Shown here one piece after another: positions 51,816 to 59,450 of a DNA stretch of 64,000 nt; the first letter of the stretch is position 1, and each line of letters opens with the position of its first letter. The notes below the pieces were generated by a model that was not told where the DNA came from, searched no databases, and saw nothing but the letters and a program-made list of their open reading frames with translations. A program made the translations under genes and the position numbers. Source of the DNA: Alloclostridium intestinigallinarum (lineage in GTDB: Bacteria > Bacillota > Clostridia > Christensenellales > UBA3700); the NCBI GenBank assembly GCA_904393845.1, contig CAJFNB010000001.1, positions 1 to 64,000 on the forward strand, written 5' to 3'.

Positions 51816-53723
51816 ATGGAAATAAGTTTGAATTTGGACAAAGAATTTACTGATTGTATAAATGAACTCCGCGAAAAATATGGTGAAAAATTTGAGATGA
51901 TGAATGGCTTTCACAACCAAAATCTTAATTTCACCGATTTTATAAATAATTTTGTCGATACTGCGACCGTAGCGGATGTCACGATTGACGCGAACGCGAA
52001 CAGTAGCACTCACGACGTTCGCACATTAATGAGCGATATGGTTAAACCCCATACAAAACTACTTTCGTTCAATAAAATATTCTGCGAGACGCGGAAAAAA
52101 TACGGGGTCGAAGCTGCACGAAAGTGGCTTGAAGAGGAATGGAACGGAACGTTTTATCTGCATGACGCCCCTTCCGCAAGTTTCCTGAGTTACTGTTATG
52201 CATACGATATCCAGCAGATAGCGGAAAAGGGATTGTTCTTTATAAACCGATTCAAAACAAGCCCTCCTAAACACCTTACAACCTTCAATGACCACATTCT
52301 TGAATTTATTTCTTGGGCTGCAAACCGGACGAGCGGCGCCGTCGGGTTGCCAAGCTACCTTGTTTACAGTTTCTACTTTTGGAAGGAAGATGTAAAAAAC
52401 AAGGTGTTTTTAAAAGACCCCGAATATTATCGCAGACAGTGTTTTCAAAAATTCGTATATGACCTGAACCAGCCATATCTCCGTGTGACTGAATGTGCGT
52501 TCACGAACATTACCATTATGGATAGATGCTATCTTACCGAATTGTTCGGTGGCAAACAGTTCCCGAATGGAGAGTACATAATCGATTACATCGACGATAT
52601 CATAGAACATCAGAAAGTCTTTATGGAAGTAGTATCGGAAACTCGTGCAGACACCATGATGACATTCCCTGTTTTGACGTACAGTCTGCTGTATCAGAAC
52701 GGAAAATTTGTTGACGAAGATTTTGCGCGTTGGTGCAATAAACACAATATGAAATGGTGCGACAGCAATTTTTATGTCGGAAACGACGTTACATCGCTTT
52801 CTAACTGCTGTCGCCTCGTTTCCAATACGAAAAAACTCCGTGCCTTTATCAATTCCATAGGTGGCACTTCCCTTTCGATAGGAAGCGTAAAGGTCAATAC
52901 GATAAACCTGCGGCGTATAGCATTGGAAGCAAATGGTGACCAGAACAAATATATAGAAATCCTTGGAGATAGAGTGAAAACTTGTATTAGAACGCTGGAC
53001 GTGATACGTGGAATTATTTCGAGAAATATCGAAAAGGGCTTGCTTCCCAATTATAGTTACGGGCTTATTGAACTTGATAAGCAATACAACACAATCGGGA
53101 TTACCGCAATGTATGAAGCACTGAACGATTTCGGACTGATAGATACTGATGAGTTCGGGAATAAGTCGTATTCAACAAAAGGCCTTGAATTTGCAAAGCG
53201 TATTATGAACACCATAAATACCATCAAGGATGAATACGAAAATGGTTATAGCATAAATGTCGAAGCTATACCAGCCGAGCGTGCAAATGTGGTTCTCTGT
53301 AATAAAGACAACGAACTCTACCACCCCGAAAAAGAATATTTTATCTACAGCAACCAATGGATACCCCTTATGGAAAAATGCACACTGAATGAAAAAATTA
53401 AGCTCGGAGCGTTGTTGGATAAGGAGTGCGGCGGAGGACAAATTTCGCACATAAATATTCAGGGCGACTTTGCCAGCGAAGAGCAGGCTTGGGGGCTTTT
53501 AAATTACATAGCAAGTCAAGGCGTAATTTACTTCGCCTACAATAAGAAAATCTCCGTATGTGAAAACGAACACGCGTTTTTCGGTGAAACGTGTCCTAAG
53601 TGTGGCAAACCTAAAACAGATACATATTGTAGAGTTGTCGGATTCCTCACCCCCGTCAGCAGTTGGAGTAAGGAACGAAAGAAAGAATTTGATCACCGTA
53701 AATGGTTTAAGGTGAGCGAATGA
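51816..53723 (+). CDS. nrdD: Anaerobic (class III) ribonucleoside-triphosphate reductase
   Basis: 635 residues. I chose the ATG preceded by GAGAGGTGA. A GTG two codons earlier overlaps that site. Typical NrdD segments are NANSSTHDVRTLMSDM, GTFYLHDA, NRTSGAVGLPS and ISHINI. The C-terminal zinc site is ENEHAFFGETCPKCGKPK, with the glycyl radical loop RVVGFLTPVSSW. The enzyme makes dNTPs from rNTPs without oxygen, using a glycyl radical made by the activase encoded next to it. It implies a strictly anaerobic host. Confidence 0.95.
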   Translation: MEISLNLDKEFTDCINELREKYGEKFEMMNGFHNQNLNFTDFINNFVDTATVADVTIDANANSSTHDVRTLMSDMVKPHTKLLSFNKIFCETRKKYGVEAARKWLEEEWNGTFYLHDAPSASFLSYCYAYDIQQIAEKGLFFINRFKTSPPKHLTTFNDHILEFISWAANRTSGAVGLPSYLVYSFYFWKEDVKNKVFLKDPEYYRRQCFQKFVYDLNQPYLRVTECAFTNITIMDRCYLTELFGGKQFPNGEYIIDYIDDIIEHQKVFMEVVSETRADTMMTFPVLTYSLLYQNGKFVDEDFARWCNKHNMKWCDSNFYVGNDVTSLSNCCRLVSNTKKLRAFINSIGGTSLSIGSVKVNTINLRRIALEANGDQNKYIEILGDRVKTCIRTLDVIRGIISRNIEKGLLPNYSYGLIELDKQYNTIGITAMYEALNDFGLIDTDEFGNKSYSTKGLEFAKRIMNTINTIKDEYENGYSINVEAIPAERANVVLCNKDNELYHPEKEYFIYSNQWIPLMEKCTLNEKIKLGALLDKECGGGQISHINIQGDFASEEQAWGLLNYIASQGVIYFAYNKKISVCENEHAFFGETCPKCGKPKTDTYCRVVGFLTPVSSWSKERKKEFDHRKWFKVSE

Positions 53724-54199
53724 TAATCAAAGACATCCAAGACGAAACTCTTCAAGACTATAAGGATGTCGCAATGCTTATCTCTGCCCGCACCTGCGAC
53801 TGGAAATGTTGCAGGGACGCGGGGTATGAGATATGCCAGAATTCCGAAGTCGCAAGACGAAAGGATATAGACATTCCGAACGAGAATATCTGTGAAAGAT
53901 ACTTGTCCAACAAAGTCAGCAAGGCAATTATTTTCGGAGGTCTTGAACCGATGTTCCAGATCCTAGATATATTGGCTATCTTGGAATTGTTGAGAAACCA
54001 TTACCATTGTAATGATACCGTCGTAATATATACGGGATACGATAAATCCGAAATCAAGCCGCAGATAAGAGCCCTTTCCGAATACCCTAACGTAATAGTA
54101 AAATACGGGCGATTTATACCAAACCAGCCTACTCATTATGATGCCGTTTTGGGGGTGTTTCTTGCAAGTCCCAACCAATGGGCAGAAAAAATTTCATAA
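53720..54199 (+). CDS. nrdG: NrdG-like radical SAM activase
   Basis: 159 residues, starting within the nrdD stop (ATGA). The cysteine cluster reads ARTCDWKCCRDAGYEICQN, that is C-x3-C-C-x7-C, and not a plain C-x3-C-x2-C. The following IIFGGLEPMFQ and VVIYTGYDKSE match the phage-type NrdG relatives. It would cleave SAM to install the glycyl radical on NrdD. Which three cysteines hold the cluster is not clear from sequence. Confidence 0.85.
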   Translation: MIIKDIQDETLQDYKDVAMLISARTCDWKCCRDAGYEICQNSEVARRKDIDIPNENICERYLSNKVSKAIIFGGLEPMFQILDILAILELLRNHYHCNDTVVIYTGYDKSEIKPQIRALSEYPNVIVKYGRFIPNQPTHYDAVLGVFLASPNQWAEKIS

Positions 54200-54209
54200 G
54201 GAGAAAATA

Positions 54210-54395
54210 ATGAAAATAATAATAAATCCCGATTTAGAGTTTGCCGCAAAGGTCAAGGAGCAGATTCTCTCAAACGATGGATACTGTCCGTGCAGAATTT
54301 CCCGCACCCCTGATACAAAGTGTATGTGCAAAGAATTCCGCGAGCAGAAAGAACCGGGGTTATGTCATTGCGGACTTTATCTGAAAACAGAATAA
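54210..54395 (+). CDS. Ferredoxin-thioredoxin reductase catalytic-subunit-like protein
   Basis: 61 residues from an ATG with AAGGAGAAAA upstream. Longer frames overlap nrdG. Three CxC motifs (YCPCRI, KCMCKE, LCHCGLY) are arranged as in the iron-sulphur catalytic subunit of ferredoxin-thioredoxin reductase, in a shortened form. It may reduce the small glutaredoxin-like protein or NrdD itself, closing the electron path of the cassette (inference). Confidence 0.85.
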   Translation: MKIIINPDLEFAAKVKEQILSNDGYCPCRISRTPDTKCMCKEFREQKEPGLCHCGLYLKTE

Positions 54396-54398
54396 TAT

Positions 54399-54525
54399 AG
54401 GACGCCATGAAACCATGGCGTCCTACTCTAGAAGGTGCTCCACAAGAGCATGAGCACTTGCTCTTGTGACAATGCGCGTTCCGAAAAGGTAAGCAATCCC
54501 AAAAAACCTATCGGAACATTTTTAT
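54399..54525 (+). ncRNA. Structured region of three hairpins ending in a terminator
   Basis: Stem 1: AGGACGCCATG-aaac-CATGGCGTCCT, 11 perfect pairs. Stem 2: CACAAGAGCA and TGCTCTTGTG, which competes with GTGCTC/GAGCAC formed by overlapping bases. Stem 3: GTTCCGA with TCGGAAC plus an inner AGGT/ACCT, followed by ATTTTTATT. Starts four bases after the last gene of the replication operon. Stem 1 or 3 could be the operon terminator, and the whole may be a 3'-derived RNA with switchable folding. The remaining bases to 54734 contain two TTGACA boxes (54600, 54664), neither with a -10 at normal spacing. Confidence 0.55.
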
Positions 54526-54734
54526 TCTACCACAAAAAAATTTTTTGTCAAGGGTTTGTGATAATTTAAATTTTAACAAAAATAACTTTACCCTTTTTAT
54601 TGACACCCGATGTTATATTCGGTGGGATATATTATAAAAAAATATGAACAAATGTTCAGAATTTTGACACTCAGATATTGCTTTTGGCGAATTTAGGATA
54701 TACACTAAAATTACAGTAACCCAAGGAGGAAAAT

Positions 54735-55256
54735 ATGAGAGAACCTGATGTTTGGAGTAAAACATTGCTTACAACCTACTACTATCTTCCGAAAGCGGTC
54801 AAGTCCGCTGAGGTGAAGATAACTAACTATCCTTTTACACAAGGGACAGTATTCCAGGACGCCGTGACGGTATGCAAAACAATACAGCGTTTAACGGACA
54901 ACAGAAATGCGCTCATTAACGCAAAAATAATCGTTGATAGCATAATGGATAAACTACCAAAGACATACCGAGATTTTTTATATCTAAGATACATAAAACA
55001 CACTCCTTTTGAAGAAGTAGCATCCTTTCTCGGAATAAGCCGTTCTACCGCTTACAGGAAAAACAATGAAGCGGTTGCTGCTTTTGCCTCAATTCTTGAA
55101 AATTCTTACAAGGAAGCAGAATATTTCTGTAATGTATTTGAAGCTCACCCGTTTTTGGGGGAGGCATACAGAATCATCCGCGACAATGAAAGACGTCAGC
55201 GCTTAATGAACAGACAAAGGGTTGTGGATGGAAAACCGACCGATATCGCAAAATAA
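54735..55256 (+). CDS. ArpU-family / sigma-region-4-like late transcription regulator
   Basis: 173 residues. The central part (LPKTYRDFLYLRYIKHTPFEEVASFLGISRSTAYRKNNEAV, core only cited as LRYIKH...GISRSTAYRK) is a sigma-70 region 4 type helix-turn-helix. Proteins of this size at the end of the early region are ArpU-like activators of phage late genes. AAGGAGGAAA precedes the ATG. The late genes converge on it from the opposite strand. Confidence 0.8.
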   Translation: MREPDVWSKTLLTTYYYLPKAVKSAEVKITNYPFTQGTVFQDAVTVCKTIQRLTDNRNALINAKIIVDSIMDKLPKTYRDFLYLRYIKHTPFEEVASFLGISRSTAYRKNNEAVAAFASILENSYKEAEYFCNVFEAHPFLGEAYRIIRDNERRQRLMNRQRVVDGKPTDIAK

Positions 55257-55268
55257 GTCGAAAAAAAA

Positions 55269-55293
55269 GGCAGCTGCGATTTCGCAAACTGCC
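55269..55293 (+). terminator. Hairpin after the late regulator
   Basis: GGCAG-c-TGCGA-tt-TCGCA-aa-CTGCC, flanked by A-runs. The loop is tight and there is no T-run on the plus strand, so it may be a weak terminator backed up by the next hairpin. Confidence 0.5.
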
Positions 55294-55350
55294 TGTAAAA
55301 AAAATTCTCCGCGCCAATCGGCGCAATCCCACAATAATATTTGCCAGTGA

Positions 55351-55387
55351 AAACGCCGCAGGAGGTTATATCCTACGGCGTTTTTTT
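55351..55387. terminator. Bidirectional terminator between converging modules
   Basis: AAACGCCG and CGGCGTTT with an inner AGGA/TCCT, flanked by T7 on the plus strand. On the minus strand it lies 42 bases beyond the last late gene. Confidence 0.75.
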
Positions 55388-55428
55388 ATTTCCTCGCCAC
55401 CGCGCGTCCGCGCAATGCCGCTTATTGT

Positions 55429-55878
55429 TTATACTTCGCAAGTATAGTCATCATCCGGGAAAAATTTTTCTCCCAGATCGGTAGCCTGTCCCTCAAACCA
55501 GATAGAGTCATAGGGAGGTAATTCTTTTTTCTTTTTAACCTTAATCATATACTCCCTGTACCAATATCTTATCATCGAAGGTATACTTACTATAAATGGC
55601 ATAACAAACCCGAATACTGTATTCTGGATTCCGTGGCCTGCTTCATGTTGTTTGACGTGTAAAGTGGGGTTTTCGCTTGTGAACATAAACCCTCCGAGGC
55701 TGAATCCGCCCCATCCTTCACCTATTTCGAATCGAATCATACAATGAAAGCGACGCGGTTTATATCCGAATATCATCAAAAATACCGCTATCACAAGCCC
55801 CAGCAACGTCAATGGCAACCCCCACGTTAACGAGAGCGTCCAGAATAACACCGGGTTAATCTTCTCATTTTTGTTCAT
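55429..55878 (-). CDS. Membrane protein with HEXXH metal-binding motif
   Basis: 149 residues. Membrane segments lie at about 10-35 and 85-105. Between them KQHEAGHGIQN gives an HEXXH-type zinc site, and LPPYDSIWFEGQATDLG follows. It resembles a family of gut Firmicutes and phage membrane proteins of unknown role. It is the last gene of the late module, overlapping the holin gene by 14 bases, so a part in lysis or envelope cleavage is possible. No endolysin is seen in this part of the prophage. Confidence 0.65.
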   Translation of the reverse strand: MNKNEKINPVLFWTLSLTWGLPLTLLGLVIAVFLMIFGYKPRRFHCMIRFEIGEGWGGFSLGGFMFTSENPTLHVKQHEAGHGIQNTVFGFVMPFIVSIPSMIRYWYREYMIKVKKKKELPPYDSIWFEGQATDLGEKFFPDDDYTCEV

Positions 55879-56194
55879 CTTCCGTCTCCTTCTTAGCTTG
55901 TTCTTCTTGCGCCTTTTTAATTGCGTAACTTTTCACGCTTGCAAAAATTTGTTCAACAAGTGAATCTAAAACAGCGGTAGTGAAAAACGGCTTCAATACT
56001 TTGGGAACTAATTTCTTTAACTGTTCAATAACCTCAGCCTTTTTCTCTTCTCCTGCCTTACCATCTATTTCCACGTTATCTATCCCGGCAGCTATCTGTG
56101 CGGTTATCTTGTTTTTTATGTAGAAATAGTACGACACAAACGTGCCTATAATCGTTAAAATTGCAAACACTATCGACAAAATTGTTTCTAACAT
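55865..56194 (-). CDS. Holin-like protein (phage holin LLH/6_1 type)
   Basis: 109 residues. One N-terminal membrane segment (LETILSIVFAILTIIGTFVSYYF) is followed by an amphipathic charged body (EEKKAEVIEQLKKLVPKVL) and an acidic Lys/Glu tail, the layout of LLH-type phage holins. AAGGAGGAAA lies before the ATG. Position after the tail genes supports the call. Confidence 0.72.
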   Translation of the reverse strand: MLETILSIVFAILTIIGTFVSYYFYIKNKITAQIAAGIDNVEIDGKAGEEKKAEVIEQLKKLVPKVLKPFFTTAVLDSLVEQIFASVKSYAIKKAQEEQAKKETEDEQK

Positions 56195-56207
56195 AGTTTC
56201 CTCCTTA

Positions 56208-56597
56208 TCACATAATATATTTCTTAGTGATATGTTCCTTGAATTCCCTTATGCGAATATCTCTTTCGCTTTCAAGAGTAGCTGGAGACCCTTGTATACA
56301 ATAGCCGCCAACAGGAAGCCATCCGAGACGGGAAAATTCAGGTTTTTAATGCGTCGGGGGCAATATCTCCTATTCCGGTTTGAAAAGAGAATGTCTTCAC
56401 CTCTCCATTTGATAGTTTCATTCCGACTAAATAAGTATGTGGTGCCCCGTCCACGGTGAAGTTGCCAGCATCGATTTCCCTACCATCGGACAAGTGAAAT
56501 TTCATATTATACTCTCCCCGTTCACTTGAGATTTCCAACAAAACCTCCGCGACGAGGTTATCCAGCTTGCCTGCCTGTAAAAGTCCGTGAATGCCAT
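56208..56597 (-). pseudogene. Small tail-associated gene with broken frame at both ends
   Basis: A Shine-Dalgarno site (AAGGAGG) and ATG at 56597 lead into a frame that stops after 31 codons. The neighbouring frame, offset by one base, reads GIHGLLQAGKLDNLVAEVLLEI and continues smoothly into MKFHLSDGREIDAGNFTVDG (also preceded by GGGGAGA, ATG at 56505). That frame stops at 56338, just after five A (56343-56347). With four A it would continue for 44 more residues (PEFSRLGWLPVGGY...FKEHITKKYIM), which resemble XkdX-type small tail proteins. The simplest reading is one gene of about 130 codons with one base lost near the start and one A gained. Slippage or consensus error are alternatives. As it stands only the 55-residue middle piece is translatable. 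Confidence 0.55.
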
Positions 56598-56609
56598 TGT
56601 CTACCCTCC

Positions 56610-57722
56610 TTAGCTGTCCGCCTTGCTTATATCGCCGTCGGTGCAGTGAACAGTATAATTGCCTGTATTTGAATTCCAGCTATATACCTTACTTATTCCC
56701 TGCCATTGTGACTGTGTTCCCGCATAGTTTATGCTTGTCAACCTTGTGCAGCCGTATAATGCATACTTGCCTATACTTGTTACGCTGTCGGGTATGGTTA
56801 TACTTGTCAAGCCACTGCAATAGGAGAATGCCCATTCTCCTATGCTTGTTACGCTACCGGGTATAGTTATACTTGTTAAACCACTGCAACCGGAGAATGC
56901 ATCATTTCCTATGCTTGTTACACTTCCATCATCAGGAATTACACTGTTTTGACAACCTGATATAAGCGTTTTGCTTGCCGTTTCTATTATACAATTTCCC
57001 GAACTATGATATATCGGATTGTCCTGTGCTACAATTATACTTGTCAAACCGCTGCAATTGTAGAATACATTACTTCCTATGCTTGTTACGCCGCTCGGGA
57101 TTGTTATGCTCGTCAGTCCGGTGCAATTTTGGAATGCACTGCTTCCTATACTTGTTACACTATCGGGTATGGTTATGCTTGTTAAGCTACTGCAATTGTA
57201 GAATGTGCTACTTCTTATACTTGTGACGCTGTCGGGTATGGTTATACTTGTCAAGCCACTGCAATCTCGGAACGCACTGCTTCCTATACTGGTTACGCTA
57301 TCCGGTATAGTTATGCTTGTCAAGCCGGTGCAACCACGGAATGCACTGCTTCCTATATTTGTTACAGGCTTTGCGTTGTGTTCGGTAGGTATTACTATTT
57401 CATTTAATGTTTTGCCGTGATCAGTAAGCCCTGTTACTGTCGCCGCCGCGTTGGTTTCCGAAAAAGTAAAAATTTCAGGCGGGGCTGTAACTGGTGTTGT
57501 AATTATTCCCGCATTTATCGTGCTTCCGTCCGAAAGCGTTAGCTTCAAATCATAGGAATGCTCCGCGTCGTCAACCGTTATATTACCTGCGTCAATCTCC
57601 TGCCCGTCCGAAAGCGCAAACTTCACCTTGTACGTGCCTTCTATATCGGGAATAACAAAAGAAACGGTTTCACTCGTACCGTCCGACTTTGTAATATTGA
57701 GTTGATACGATTTTGTCGCCAT
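56610..57722 (-). CDS. Phage tail-tip protein with BspA-type leucine-rich repeats
   Basis: 370 residues. Residues 1-75 carry two copies of a short module (KFALSDGQEIDAGNITVDD, LTLSDGSTINAG) shared with the neighbouring tail genes. Residues 115-345 are about nine 23-residue BspA/LRR_5 repeats with consensus GLTSITIPDSVTSIGSSAF. One diverged block in the middle carries an insertion. The DNA of the repeats is nearly identical between units, so copy number can change by recombination. BspA-type repeats bind host proteins or surface polymers. Here they probably form part of the receptor-recognition apparatus. TGGCG start at ATG 57722, five bases after the previous stop. Confidence 0.82.
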   Translation of the reverse strand: MATKSYQLNITKSDGTSETVSFVIPDIEGTYKVKFALSDGQEIDAGNITVDDAEHSYDLKLTLSDGSTINAGIITTPVTAPPEIFTFSETNAAATVTGLTDHGKTLNEIVIPTEHNAKPVTNIGSSAFRGCTGLTSITIPDSVTSIGSSAFRDCSGLTSITIPDSVTSIRSSTFYNCSSLTSITIPDSVTSIGSSAFQNCTGLTSITIPSGVTSIGSNVFYNCSGLTSIIVAQDNPIYHSSGNCIIETASKTLISGCQNSVIPDDGSVTSIGNDAFSGCSGLTSITIPGSVTSIGEWAFSYCSGLTSITIPDSVTSIGKYALYGCTRLTSINYAGTQSQWQGISKVYSWNSNTGNYTVHCTDGDISKADS

Positions 57723-57725
57723 TTA

Positions 57726-57872
57726 CTATTCCCCCGTAACCGCCGTAAGAGTTACTCCCGTAATGCTTACGCCGTCGTCGCCCTTATCCCCGGCTGGTAC
57801 TATAAATTCCCCAGCGGGAATTTCTGTACCATCTGTGAGTGTAATTTGTATAGAATAAACTTTATCAGCCAT
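57726..57872 (-). CDS. Short tail protein of the ADKVY...DGTEIPAG family (48 aa)
   Basis: I chose the ATG with AAGGAGAAA upstream. A longer frame reads into the adhesin gene. The product (ADKVYSIQITLTDGTEIPAGEFIVPAGDKGDDG core) is the same module that opens the 162-residue protein further upstream, ending soon after a collagen-like GDKGDDG. It may be a truncated relative or a small linker protein of the tail. Confidence 0.6.
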   Translation of the reverse strand: MADKVYSIQITLTDGTEIPAGEFIVPAGDKGDDGVSITGVTLTAVTGE

Positions 57873-57909
57873 GTTTTTTTCTCCTTTTTTTCTCAAATAT
57901 TTTAATCTG

Positions 57910-58914
57910 TTACCAGTGGATAATAATTCTCCCGTTCGCTCCGCGACCTCCGTTTGACGAGCTCCCCAGATTACGATAGCCGCCTCCACCTCCGGCACCT
58001 CCCGCAGTGCTAGGGGCATCTCCTCCATTTCTGCTTGAACTCGTACCATCTTCGCCACCTCTGCCAAATTGGCTGCAAGCACCTGTTCCTGCGCCAGATA
58101 AACTTCCTTTTACCTCGTAACCGCCACGATTGATGCGATAATCATCTCCCTCTGTGGGATACCCAACAAATACAGAGATGGCATCGCTTTCTGTGCCGCC
58201 ATCCACGACGCCTCTGCCTCCGGTGTAACCATCCGCCTGGTACAAAGCAACAAACGCAGACGGAATGGTCACTGTTCCACCATTACCGGCGGTACCATCG
58301 CTAGCACCGTGACCACCGCCACAGATAAGACTTTCCCCTCCGATTTGAAGAGAAGAATTACCTCCCGATTTCCCAGTTCCTCGATACGTTCCACCGGTTG
58401 CTCCTTCGCCGCCTCTACCTATCACACAATAAAGCGTATTGTTTTCTCCTCTAAAGGTTTTAAAATCAACCGCAGTCACAGCATAGCCGCCACTGCCGCC
58501 GCCGACCCCGCATAATAAGGAGGTACCGCCGGAACCTCCGCCACCGCCGCCTATTATTTCAAATATCAATATGTCTTGAGTGCTCGGTATTTCCGGTATC
58601 AAAGTATCTCCTGATGAGTTGCGCGTATAGTACTCCCCGTTCTCGCTCCTGTATATCCATATGGCTCCATAGCCAGAAAAAAATTTGGAAGAAAGGTCAT
58701 AACTATTTGTAAATGTAGGGCGGCCGCCTTTTCTACAAAACATCACGGGCGCGTCATTTTTTTGAACTTTTTCAACAGAGACATTCGTAAAATCTAAGAA
58801 AGGTTTTATATATTCGTAGTTTGAAAAAGCTCTTGATCGAGGGTCGGTTTTATCTGTCGCCACTTCCAAATCATATGCTTCGGCAATATCCGTTCCGTTT
58901 ATTTTTAGCGGCAT
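57910..58914 (-). CDS. Glycine-rich phage adhesin (receptor-binding protein), short form
   Basis: 334 residues. The N-terminal 75 residues (PLKINGTDIAEAYDLEV..., FCRKGGRPTF) are clearly related to the N-terminus of the 591-residue protein encoded upstream, and probably attach it to the tail. The C-terminal two thirds are packed with glycine runs (GGGGGGSGG, GGGSGGYAV, GGRGANGRI), the polyglycine-rich fold of tail-tip adhesins. GGAGGAG lies before the ATG. Confidence 0.78.
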   Translation of the reverse strand: MPLKINGTDIAEAYDLEVATDKTDPRSRAFSNYEYIKPFLDFTNVSVEKVQKNDAPVMFCRKGGRPTFTNSYDLSSKFFSGYGAIWIYRSENGEYYTRNSSGDTLIPEIPSTQDILIFEIIGGGGGGSGGTSLLCGVGGGSGGYAVTAVDFKTFRGENNTLYCVIGRGGEGATGGTYRGTGKSGGNSSLQIGGESLICGGGHGASDGTAGNGGTVTIPSAFVALYQADGYTGGRGVVDGGTESDAISVFVGYPTEGDDYRINRGGYEVKGSLSGAGTGACSQFGRGGEDGTSSSRNGGDAPSTAGGAGGGGGYRNLGSSSNGGRGANGRIIIHW

Positions 58915-58916
58915 AA

Positions 58917-59405
58917 TTACTCCTCCACCATGTTAATCGACGGAGCTTCAATTTCCGCGCTAAATCTAATTTTCCCGTCAACTATTTGAAAATGCTCCGC
59001 GACGAACAGTAGTTGCTGTATCTGCTCATGTGTTAAAGCAGGCAAGTATCCGTCGGGGGTTATCGTTCCCTCTTTTACCGCTACGTCTTGAATTCCTACA
59101 CCTTTTATATTTTGCCCTTCAGGATTTGGTTTTCCGCCATCATTTGTCCACGAAATATTTCCGTCCGCATCCACCGAGGGAGTAAATGTCGTTCCCGTGT
59201 CGCCTTTCACACCTTTTATGTTCCGCGCCGCTGGATTTTGTTTACCCCCATCGTTCGTCCAAGAAAGGGTACCGTCTTCGCTCACGGAAGGGGTGAATGT
59301 TGTACCCGTGTCACCTTTGTCTCCGGCGGGGACAACAATACTTCCGGAATCGACTGACGTGCCGTCTGTTAACGTAGCCGTAAGTTTGTATATTCTGTCT
59401 GCCAT
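58917..59405 (-). CDS. Tail fibre protein with collagen-like segments (162 aa)
   Basis: Starts with the module ADRIYKLTATLTDGTSVDSG followed by VPAGDKGDTG. A 38-residue segment then repeats once (KGDTGTTFTPSVSEDG..., KGDTGTTFTPSVDADG...). The C-terminal QIQQLL...VDGKIRFSAEIEAPSIN closely matches the end of the large BppU-like protein, so both probably share a partner. AGGAGGAAAAGG precedes the ATG. Confidence 0.75.
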   Translation of the reverse strand: MADRIYKLTATLTDGTSVDSGSIVVPAGDKGDTGTTFTPSVSEDGTLSWTNDGGKQNPAARNIKGVKGDTGTTFTPSVDADGNISWTNDGGKPNPEGQNIKGVGIQDVAVKEGTITPDGYLPALTHEQIQQLLFVAEHFQIVDGKIRFSAEIEAPSINMVEE

Positions 59406-59450
59406 TCCTTTTCCTCCTATTTTTTTTGTTAATTAATAGTAAATATTTTA

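Noticed and set aside
54597..54734. Standard sigma-A promoter for the late regulator gene
   Set aside because: Two TTGACA boxes are present but the nearest TATAAT-like boxes are 22 and 29 bases away, too far for normal recognition.
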